A DNA stretch of 13,418 nt from NCBI GenBank assembly GCA_030843315.1, contig JAUUPT010000090.1, positions 1 to 13,418 of the forward strand, in the 5' to 3' direction. A program made the translations under genes and the position numbers. The stretch comes from Bacteroidaceae bacterium (GTDB lineage Bacteria > Bacteroidota > Bacteroidia > Bacteroidales > Bacteroidaceae). The notes under the pieces were generated by a model. The model saw nothing but the letters and a program-made list of their open reading frames with translations. It was not told the origin of the DNA and searched no databases. Shown here one piece after another: positions 8,101 through 13,418 of this stretch; positions within the stretch are counted from its first letter, which is position 1, and each line of letters opens with the position of its first letter.

Positions 8101-8576
8101 GCGTAGGAAAACGTTCCGTATGGACTACCAGTTATTTTGTAATGCCGATGATGCGCGGTATCGATGCTATCTATGCCAACCAGACTGATTACTGGACAGA
8201 AGAGAATACAGATGCATACCTCCCCAGATTATATTCGGGCAATACCGGTCAGGGAAACTTTTCGAGCAGTATCATCAGTGGCGGTAACCACAACTTCTAT
8301 CCGCAAAGCCGCTACCTGGTGAACATGGCTTACCTGCGCTTCAAAAATCTGACGGTAGGTTACACCCTGCCCCAGCAACTGACCCGCAGAGCAATGATCG
8401 ATAAAATACGCCTCTATTTCAGTGCGAACAACATCTGCGAGCTGATTAATAAAAGTAACGCTCCGGTAGACCCCGAAATCAATGGTACCGATGCGACAGA
8501 CACCTCCAACGGTAGATGGGGAGCCGCAGACCCAATGAGCCGCACGGTTTCTTTCGGTGTACAAGTATCTTTCTAA
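5184..8576 (+). CDS. SusC/RagA family TonB-dependent outer-membrane transporter, 1130 aa
   Basis: The product is the barrel of a SusCD nutrient importer in the outer membrane, powered by TonB. A signal peptide covers about residues 1-34 (AYRKLFTVLAVGSLLLGSGK, then MMAAQ). A carboxypeptidase-D-regulatory-like domain follows at about 52-120 (VTGLVVDANGEPVIGASV, then SFVGFQTLE). The SusC hallmark LQEVVVVGYGT (126-136) marks the TonB-box region. The plug domain runs to about 244 and ends in SIYGTRAAFGVLLITTK. The rest is the 22-strand-type barrel, ending in Phe1130 (VSFGVQVSF), as expected for BAM-dependent insertion. Residues 922-933 (DQNGDGKIDVGE) form a calcium-loop-like motif common in SusC proteins. 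There is no N-terminal STN domain, so control through a FecR/ECF-sigma pair is unlikely. The susD-like gene starts 22 bases downstream. The transported substrate cannot be told from the sequence. Confidence 0.95.
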   Translation: MNEDFRKWRLAYRKLFTVLAVGSLLLGSGKMMAAQTIADKENRGTEQLQAQTVTGLVVDANGEPVIGASVVEKGTTNGCTTDVDGKFTLNVSRGAILQISFVGFQTLEAKAAPTMKIVLKEDSELLQEVVVVGYGTQKKANLTGAVSTVNVSKALEARPQSDVSKALQGVVPGLSILNTSGAINRTPSMTIRGTGTLSNSATSNPLIVVDGVPMDDISYLNTQDIESISVLKDAASTSIYGTRAAFGVLLITTKAAKTNEKMSVNYTNNFAWETPTMMPDYPNVPTQLKALIAASERRGAAPQLFGMDLAAMLPKAEAWQQKHGGKTGYREMVLGDDFDIDPNTGVGSYYADWDVVGIMYRDWKPSQSHNITVQGSSNKTSYYMSVGYNHNEGVMTYNPDQLDRWTVTTNIQSNITDWMQVGGRFSYSDKNYETPATQRKTYDYLWRWGSFFGPYGSYQGADFKNDIAYRKQAGKDTYNNTYTRIGGFLKLKLVKGLTANADYTVNVMNGTNRTSALPVTGYNSWGGDIRSSTELVTNGSTYVFRSSQRDQSYALNVYANYELSLAKKHNFNIMVGGNAEEGESESSSARRNNLLDPNLPEFNLATGDQLVNGAHSEWGACGYFGRINYDYNGIWLLELNGRYDGSSKFPAADRWAFFPSGSVGYRISEENYFQPVRNVVNNAKIRASYGEIGNQAVGNNMYISTLSKYTAANTHWLDASGNKIVTYGMPSLVSSTLKWERIQTLDLGGDFGFLNNDLNVTLDWYQRTTKDMLAPGQTMPDVLGASAPRINAGTLRTRGWEINLDYRHKFSDLTLYGNFSIGDFKTVITEWDNDTRLLNTNFSGKVYGDIWGFETERLYQKDDFEYDASGKLLTVFVDANGKVVPQGTEGSIEAYKLKNGAYQHKLQQDSFMFSPGDVKFKDQNGDGKIDVGEGTPEDHGDLKVIGNSTPRYQYSFRLGGEWKGFDLDMFFQGVGKRSVWTTSYFVMPMMRGIDAIYANQTDYWTEENTDAYLPRLYSGNTGQGNFSSSIISGGNHNFYPQSRYLVNMAYLRFKNLTVGYTLPQQLTRRAMIDKIRLYFSANNICELINKSNAPVDPEINGTDATDTSNGRWGAADPMSRTVSFGVQVSF

Positions 8577-8598
8577 CCCCTTACAAAATATATATAAA

Positions 8599-10329
8599 AT
8601 GAAAAAGTTTAGATTATTATACCTGTTGCCCCTGCTCATGTTGAGCAGTTGCGACGACATGCTGGACAAGGATCCGCAAGATACCTTCACCAACACCAAC
8701 TTCTGGAAAAACGAAGGAAACATCAAAGGATATGCCAATGCATTTTATGAGCATTTCACCGGATATGGTAATGGAAGCGGTTCCGGTGATTTCTATTACC
8801 CCACTCGCTCGGATAATCAAGCCGGCAACTCTTTTACCAAATGGGCCTATACCGCCCCGCCTGCAAGTTCCGGCAGCTGGTCCAGTCCTTATGTAGAAAT
8901 ACGCCGCGCCAACATCATGATTGAAAAAGTAGCAGGAACAAGCCTGGCAGAAACAACCAAGAATCATTGGTTAGGAGTAGCCCGCTTGATGCGTGCACGC
9001 CAATATTATGAGTTGGTACGCATGTACGGTGATGTACCATATACAGATAAGTCATTGGATATTACCGATGAAGGTGTATTATATGGACCACGCAACAACC
9101 GCGATGAAGTTATGGACAAAGTGCTGGACGACCTCGATTTCGCTTGTACCAATATCAACGACGTTTCTTCCAAGATTGAATGGAACCGGAACATGGCTTA
9201 TGCCATCAAAGCCGAAATCTGTTTATTCGAAGGCACCTACCGCAAATACCGCAATGAAAACGATTATCAGACTGCACCGGATATGGAAGGAGCCAGAAAA
9301 TATCTGAAGGAAGCCAAGAATGCAGCCGCCTATCTGCTGGGGAAAGGTTATAGCCTGAACAATAACTACCAGGCTCAATACAATTCCACCGACCTGTCAG
9401 CCAATCCGGAGATTATCTTCTATAAACAGTACAAGAAAGACGTTTTCTCCCATTCCTTGATAGCCTTCACTTCCAGTTCATCGGTTATGAGCGGTATGAC
9501 GAAAGATGCCTTTAACGCTTACCTGTTCACGGATGGAAAGCCGCTGGCCCTCACCTCCTGTAACAAAAACGACCAACCCGTATATATTAACAAAGCGAAT
9601 GGTGCCGTACTTTCCATCTCCGAATTATTCAAAGTACGCGATAAACGTCTGTCACAAAGCATAGACTCCGCTTTATGCTATGTAAACCGCACCTTTGTCC
9701 GTTTTGATAAGGGTATGGGCATGACTTCTTCCACCGGTTACGGAGTGTCCAAGTTCGATAATGAAACGCTGACAACAGACTATCGCAACCAATCCGGCAA
9801 GAATTATACATGTGCACCGCTATATTGGCTCGCCGTTATTTATCTGGAATATGCAGAAGCAAGTGCAGAACTGGCTGATGCAGGTGGAGAAGCCATCACG
9901 CAAACAGACTTGGACAATACAATCAACCTGCTGCGTGACCGTGCCGGACTGCCCCATCTGTCACTGAACGTAGGTTATGAAGACCCTGCAAACAACCACC
10001 ATGTAAGTGCTTTGATCTGGGAAATCCGCCGTGAACGCCGTTGCGAATTGATGTTCGATAATAACTTCCGCTATTGGGACCTGATACGCTGGCATCAACT
10101 GGACAAACTGGATACCCAGACATATCCGTCGATTATCAGAGGTGCCAATGTTAGTTCCGACCCTGAGATATCCTCCAACAAAGGAGTAACGGTTGTTGAT
10201 GACTACCTGGATGCCTCATTCGGACAAACACGTGTTTTCGATAAAAGACATTACTGGTATCCCATTCCCACCGGACAGATTGTTTTAAATCCGCAATTAA
10301 AGCAAAACAGAGGTTGGGAAGCTCAATAA
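8599..10329 (+). CDS. SusD/RagB family nutrient-binding outer-membrane lipoprotein, 576 aa
   Basis: This is the surface lid of the SusC transporter, binding the nutrient and passing it into the barrel. The chosen ATG gives a clean lipoprotein signal: MKKFRLLYLLPLLMLSSC with Cys18 as the lipidated residue, followed by Asp19-Asp20, which fits the Bacteroidetes surface-export signal. An in-frame ATG at 8557 would overlap susC and put 14 extra residues before the signal, so it is rejected. Family motifs include the TPR-like MRARQYYELVRMYGDVPY (131-148), IRRERRCELMFDNNFRYWDLIRW (476-498) and the typical end HYWYPIPTGQIVLNPQLKQN (551-570) then RGW. The length is normal. A strong terminator follows at once, so the operon seems to hold only the susC/susD pair. 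The ligand is unknown; it need not be a glycan. Confidence 0.95.
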   Translation: MKKFRLLYLLPLLMLSSCDDMLDKDPQDTFTNTNFWKNEGNIKGYANAFYEHFTGYGNGSGSGDFYYPTRSDNQAGNSFTKWAYTAPPASSGSWSSPYVEIRRANIMIEKVAGTSLAETTKNHWLGVARLMRARQYYELVRMYGDVPYTDKSLDITDEGVLYGPRNNRDEVMDKVLDDLDFACTNINDVSSKIEWNRNMAYAIKAEICLFEGTYRKYRNENDYQTAPDMEGARKYLKEAKNAAAYLLGKGYSLNNNYQAQYNSTDLSANPEIIFYKQYKKDVFSHSLIAFTSSSSVMSGMTKDAFNAYLFTDGKPLALTSCNKNDQPVYINKANGAVLSISELFKVRDKRLSQSIDSALCYVNRTFVRFDKGMGMTSSTGYGVSKFDNETLTTDYRNQSGKNYTCAPLYWLAVIYLEYAEASAELADAGGEAITQTDLDNTINLLRDRAGLPHLSLNVGYEDPANNHHVSALIWEIRRERRCELMFDNNFRYWDLIRWHQLDKLDTQTYPSIIRGANVSSDPEISSNKGVTVVDDYLDASFGQTRVFDKRHYWYPIPTGQIVLNPQLKQNRGWEAQ

Positions 10330-10360
10330 AGAAGAGTTTTATACAATCTGAATAATAAGG

Positions 10361-10398
10361 AAGAAGGCATACTACTTATGAAGTATGTCTTCTTTTTT
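10361..10398 (+). terminator. Intrinsic terminator after the susD-like gene
   Basis: A 13-bp stem (10361-10373 with 10382-10394, one G-U pair) encloses the 8-base loop ACTTATGA and runs into T at 10393-10398. It sits 31 bases after the susD stop. It also lies just past the end of the converging PAP2-type gene (stop at 10402-10400); read on the minus strand the stem is followed by a looser T-rich stretch, so it may work in both directions. Confidence 0.88.
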
Positions 10399-10399
10399 A

Positions 10400-11365
10400 T
10401 TACTTGAACATCGGCTTTGCAAACCAACGCTTGAACATCCACGTAGCTACCACGTAGAACAGGAAAGCGGAGAGGAAGCCAACGATAGAGTCAATCAGAT
10501 AGTGTGCCTGGATGTACACCGTAGCACCACACAGCAACAAGTAGAAAGGAAACAGGAAAGCGAACAGACGCCGGCTGCCGCGCCATGCCATAATCATCAG
10601 GAGAGTAGATATGCCGACGTGCGAACTGGGGAAAGCAGCCGTGGGACGCTCACCCACCTGCTGGGAACCCTCTACCAGATTGTAGAAGAAACCATGCTCG
10701 TATCCGGGACCGGGAAGAAGTTCCTGATGATGGTGGAAGTAATCGCCGATAGAAGGGAATATGCCCCGCGCCACGTTATCATCGCCGATGGCAGGGAAGT
10801 AGAATTGCGGACCGGCAACGGGCACAAAGATGTATATCAGATAATAGATGAAGAAAACAGTGACAATGACGAACGACACCTTCTCGAACAACTCGAAGCG
10901 ACAGAAGAAATACCACAACGCCACCACCAGAATCATCGGGTAATAGAAGAAGTAACCCATATTAAGCGGCTCGCTCACCCACATCTGTGGGAACTTGGCA
11001 CAGAACCACACCGCCGGTTGCCCGCCGAAGATCCATTGCTCCGCTGAAGCAAAGACATGGTCGAGATTGGGGAATATGCGGTTGAACTCAAATGTATCGG
11101 GATACCAATAAGAGAGTAGCGACATCTGGATGGCGATGCGGACGAAAGCGGAGAACTTACAAGGCGCCAGGCGGTAGAGATACATCAGCAAGAAGGTCAT
11201 AGCCGCAATCACTGCCCGGTCAACGAGCATCTGCATCGGATGATCCATCTCCTTAAAAAGAAACAGAATGAGAATAGAAGTCAACAGATTGTATATCAGT
11301 GTTATCTTCTCGACTGCGAAAAGTCCCTTGCGGGTTTCTACCTTTTTAAATAAATCTAAAGCCAT
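10400..11365 (-). CDS. PAP2-superfamily membrane protein (inositol-phosphorylceramide-synthase-like branch), 321 aa
   Basis: This is a polytopic inner-membrane protein with hydrophobic segments at about 19-38, 46-65, 132-155, 160-182, 256-275 and 283-303. The PAP2 core is visible as RPTAAFPSSHVG (240-251) with His249, and IQAHYLIDSIVG (275-286) with His278 and Asp282, the usual catalytic His/His/Asp set. The classic phosphatase details are missing: there is no Lys seven residues before Arg240, and no Ser-Arg before His278. AAFPSSHVG and ATVYIQAHYLID look more like the PAP2_3/AUR1-type family (inositol phosphorylceramide synthase and relatives), so it may move or remove a phosphate-linked lipid head group. 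Substrate is not known. Its ATG lies 10 bases inside the SDR gene, which points to translational coupling as the last gene of a three-gene operon. Confidence 0.85.
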   Translation of the reverse strand: MALDLFKKVETRKGLFAVEKITLIYNLLTSILILFLFKEMDHPMQMLVDRAVIAAMTFLLMYLYRLAPCKFSAFVRIAIQMSLLSYWYPDTFEFNRIFPNLDHVFASAEQWIFGGQPAVWFCAKFPQMWVSEPLNMGYFFYYPMILVVALWYFFCRFELFEKVSFVIVTVFFIYYLIYIFVPVAGPQFYFPAIGDDNVARGIFPSIGDYFHHHQELLPGPGYEHGFFYNLVEGSQQVGERPTAAFPSSHVGISTLLMIMAWRGSRRLFAFLFPFYLLLCGATVYIQAHYLIDSIVGFLSAFLFYVVATWMFKRWFAKPMFK

Positions 11366-12363
11366 CCTTGTTCCTTATACCAGGCAATTGTTTCCTTTAC
11401 TCCCCGTTCCAAATCATACTCAGGGCTGTAACCCAGCTCTTTGATAGCCGGAGTAATGTCACACTGCCAGTTGCGTTGTTTCATTATTCTATACTTATCC
11501 GAATTGAGCGTACTGGTCTTGTTCCTTTGTTTCGCCCAAAATTCGGCCAGCAAAGATACGAACTTTAATACAATTAACGGACATCTGAAACGAATAACAA
11601 ACGGATTGCCCAATTCTTTTCGTATCAAGTCGGAAAATGTACGGCTCTGATACACCTTCCCATCCGCCAGGAAGTAGGCACGACGGGACACCCGCTTCTC
11701 GATGCCGAGAAAGACAGCCTGCACGATATCTTTGACATATACAAACGTGAGGTCTTGCCGGCGGAAACCGACGGAGAAGTCCGTATGCTGCTTAATGGAC
11801 TGCGCCATCAGGAAGTAATCCTTCTCGCGCGGGCCATACACACCCGTGGGGCGATAAATGGCGTACGGAAAGCCCGGAATGCTCTGAAGATAAAGTTCGG
11901 TTTTCAGCTTGCTGAGCCCGTAGGCTGTATTGGGGAGGGGTACATCGTTTTCGGAAATCGGCTCGTAAGTTTTCTCATGCACGGGGCCGAATACGCTCAG
12001 CGTGCTGATGAAGATGAACTGTTTGGGTATCATGTTCAGTTCCCTTAATGCATCTACAAAGTATTTGGTCTGCAAGAAGTTCACCCGGTCGAACTCGTTC
12101 TTATCCACACACTTGGTGACACCGGCGCAGTGGACGATGTAATCGAACTTGTTGTAGGTTCCCTTATGACCGGAAAGTTGGGCACGGAGTTCGTTGGGAT
12201 GGGCAAAGTCCAGTTCGAGGATGTGTATCTTACGGTTCTTCAGATACTCGCGGCTACTGGACGAGCGAACACCCGCCCACACGCCGAACTTACGCTTCAG
12301 CGCTTCTTCTACGATGAAACTCCCGATAAATCCACTTGCTCCTGTTATTAATATACTTTCCAT
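11356..12363 (-). CDS. NAD(P)-dependent epimerase/dehydratase, extended SDR family, 335 aa
   Basis: This is a cytoplasmic Rossmann-fold oxidoreductase. The nucleotide-binding motif TGASGFIG is at 7-14. The extended-SDR active site is complete: Ser120/Thr121 in FISTLSVFGP, and Tyr148-x3-Lys152 in AYGLSK. YRPTGVYGPRE (170-180) is the usual substrate-side loop. The length is normal. The substrate could be a nucleotide sugar, a sterol-like or a keto-lipid; the sequence does not decide. Since it overlaps a PAP2/IPC-synthase-like gene, a lipid substrate is worth considering: from memory, B. thetaiotaomicron BT_0972, a dehydrogenase of SDR type, was reported to have 3-ketosphinganine reductase activity, but I cannot test orthology. 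The ATG follows the CDF stop by only two bases. Confidence 0.9.
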   Translation of the reverse strand: MESILITGASGFIGSFIVEEALKRKFGVWAGVRSSSSREYLKNRKIHILELDFAHPNELRAQLSGHKGTYNKFDYIVHCAGVTKCVDKNEFDRVNFLQTKYFVDALRELNMIPKQFIFISTLSVFGPVHEKTYEPISENDVPLPNTAYGLSKLKTELYLQSIPGFPYAIYRPTGVYGPREKDYFLMAQSIKQHTDFSVGFRRQDLTFVYVKDIVQAVFLGIEKRVSRRAYFLADGKVYQSRTFSDLIRKELGNPFVIRFRCPLIVLKFVSLLAEFWAKQRNKTSTLNSDKYRIMKQRNWQCDITPAIKELGYSPEYDLERGVKETIAWYKEQGWL

Positions 12364-12365
12364 AG

Positions 12366-13280
12366 TTACTTTGTTGGTTCCACATGAATACTGACAAGCG
12401 TGCCTTTGCCGAATTGCTCTTTCAACTTATCTTCTATCGCCGTTGCCGTCCGGTGGGCTTCGTCCAATGATATGGCGCCGTCCATGCACACGTGCACCTC
12501 GATGGCACAGTAACTGCCGATACGCCGGGTGCGAAGGTTGTGCGGCGAACTGACACCGGGAAAGGACAGAATCGTTTCCCGCATCTTATCTTCAACCTCG
12601 GCAGGCAATGACTTCTCCAGCAGTTCCTCCACACAGGGAATCAGTAACCGGACAGCCACTCTCATAATGAAAAAGCTGACTATCACCGCAGCAGCGGGGT
12701 CGAGCACCCGCCAATGACTGCCTAAAAGAATAGCACCGCCGATGCCGATTGCCGTACCTATGGACGAAAGCGCATCACTCCTGTGATGCCACGCATTGGC
12801 AATGACTACCTGCGAATTCAACTTCTTGCCTTTGAATACGGTATATTGATAAAGCGCTTCTTTAAAAACGATGGAGACCAGCGCAGCTACCAGTGCCAGC
12901 ATACCGGGTTCCTGCAAAGGCTCGCCCCGCAGGAAACGGTAAATGGATAAAGCTCCGTTCCAAAAGATGCCGAACCCTACAAACAGCAGGAATATACCGA
13001 TGATGGCAGTTGCCAAGGTTTCGTACTTGCCATGACCATAGTCGTGATCTTCGTCTTCCGGCTTGGCAGAGATACGTACGAAGACAACCACAATGATATC
13101 CGTAATAAAATCCGATAGAGAATGGACGGCATCTGCCAGCATAGCGGCACTATGTCCTACAATACCCGCAAAGAACTTGAAAACAAGCAACAGGAAGTTC
13201 ACCATACTTCCTACAATTGTCACCCGGTATATTCCTTTTTCCCGTATGACGTCTTCCTTATCCAGGGCTTCCGTTTTCAT
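12366..13280 (-). CDS. Cation diffusion facilitator (CDF) family metal transporter, 304 aa
   Basis: This inner-membrane protein should export divalent metal ions in exchange for protons. It shows six hydrophobic segments and a C-terminal cytoplasmic domain (about 205-304). The metal site residues are visible: His53 and Asp57 in ADAVHSLSDF (TM2), and His165 and Asp169 in AWHHRSDALSS (TM5). This HD/HD pattern is typical of zinc-type CDF proteins, so Zn is the likeliest ion, with others possible. YGHGKYE (81-87) is the conserved loop after TM2. I chose the ATG at 13280: a longer frame opens at 13316, but the -7 promoter element (13310-13303) lies inside those extra codons, and the extra residues (MCYICDDLAKSN) do not look like CDF protein. 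It is the first gene of the operon with the SDR and PAP2-type genes. Confidence 0.92.
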   Translation of the reverse strand: MKTEALDKEDVIREKGIYRVTIVGSMVNFLLLVFKFFAGIVGHSAAMLADAVHSLSDFITDIIVVVFVRISAKPEDEDHDYGHGKYETLATAIIGIFLLFVGFGIFWNGALSIYRFLRGEPLQEPGMLALVAALVSIVFKEALYQYTVFKGKKLNSQVVIANAWHHRSDALSSIGTAIGIGGAILLGSHWRVLDPAAAVIVSFFIMRVAVRLLIPCVEELLEKSLPAEVEDKMRETILSFPGVSSPHNLRTRRIGSYCAIEVHVCMDGAISLDEAHRTATAIEDKLKEQFGKGTLVSIHVEPTK

Positions 13281-13302
13281 GTTACTTTTTGCTAAGTCGT
13301 CG

Positions 13303-13310
13303 CAAATATA
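13303..13310 (-). promoter_or_regulatory. -7 promoter element of the CDF-SDR-PAP2 operon
   Basis: On the minus strand TATATTTG (13310-13303) matches the Bacteroides -7 consensus exactly. Transcription would start near 13297, leaving about 16 nt before the ATG at 13280. The -33 position has only a partial match (CTGT). No other promoter was seen in the operon, whose genes are 2 bases apart or overlap. Confidence 0.6.
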
Positions 13311-13380
13311 ACACATAAATTTGTTACGTACAGTCGTTCTTGCATTATTTTCAGCCTGATAAGAACATTTTGGGGAAAGA

Positions 13381-13413
13381 TTGAACTACTGAAACAATTA
13401 TTTGTTTACTTTG
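13381..13413 (+). promoter_or_regulatory. Possible promoter for a plus-strand gene beyond the right edge
   Basis: TTG (13381-13383) and TTACTTTG (13406-13413) are 22 bases apart. The -7 half differs from TAnnTTTG at one position and the spacing is at the long end, so this is a weak call. The window ends five bases later and no gene is visible. Confidence 0.3.
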
Positions 13414-13418
13414 CAGGT

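Noticed and set aside
8557..8598. A longer start for the SusD-like protein, overlapping the end of susC.
   Set aside because: The extra 14 residues would sit in front of a complete lipoprotein signal that begins at the ATG at 8599.
1..13418. Mobile elements, CRISPR arrays, phage genes, tRNA or rRNA genes.
   Set aside because: No transposase, integrase, repeated spacer pattern or RNA gene signature was seen on either strand.

Overview
The window looks like chromosomal DNA of a Bacteroides-type gut bacterium (phylum Bacteroidota). The evidence is a SusC/SusD outer-membrane pair, a SusD lipoprotein signal with acidic residues after the lipid-anchored Cys, several promoters of the Bacteroides sigma-ABfr type (TTTG about 20 bp before TAnnTTTG), and household genes of Bacteroides type. 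I saw no rRNA, tRNA, CRISPR array, insertion sequence or phage gene.

Layout, left to right. (1) 1-339, minus strand: the first 113 codons of an exported protein cut by the window edge, with its own well-matched promoter at 371-402. (2) 419-3760, minus strand: a probable four-gene operon, transcribed in the order DUF2059 exported protein, U32 family protein (TrhP-like tRNA hydroxylation family), acyl-CoA thioesterase, DprA. (3) 3761-3840: a short divergent promoter region. (4) 3841-4821, plus strand: DusB-type tRNA-dihydrouridine synthase. (5) 4822-5183: a gene-free 362-base stretch with a hairpin, a perfect inverted repeat, an almost ideal Bacteroides promoter and a leader of about 160 nt. 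(6) 5184-10329, plus strand: a susC-like and susD-like pair, closed by a strong intrinsic terminator at 10361-10398. (7) 10400-13280, minus strand: a tightly packed three-gene operon, transcribed in the order CDF metal transporter, extended-SDR epimerase/dehydratase, PAP2-superfamily membrane protein. (8) 13281-13418: the CDF promoter and possibly one for a gene to the right.

How the genes may work together. The SusC/SusD pair should form one TonB-dependent nutrient importer, with SusD as the lid. No glycoside hydrolase, surface glycan-binding protein, sensor or sigma/anti-sigma pair lies beside it, so the substrate cannot be read from context. DusB and the TrhP-like U32 protein both belong to families acting on RNA bases and are transcribed divergently from one short control region. 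The SDR and the PAP2-type protein overlap by 10 bases; the PAP2 motifs look more like the inositol-phosphorylceramide-synthase-like branch than classic phosphatases, which makes a lipid-modifying role an attractive but unproven reading.

Most of the window is ordinary for the genus. The less ordinary points are the enzyme-free SusC/D unit with its long leader and inverted repeat, the CDF-SDR-PAP2 operon, and a CDF start codon that the promoter position moves downstream. I found no convincing new defence, mobile or RNA-guided system.
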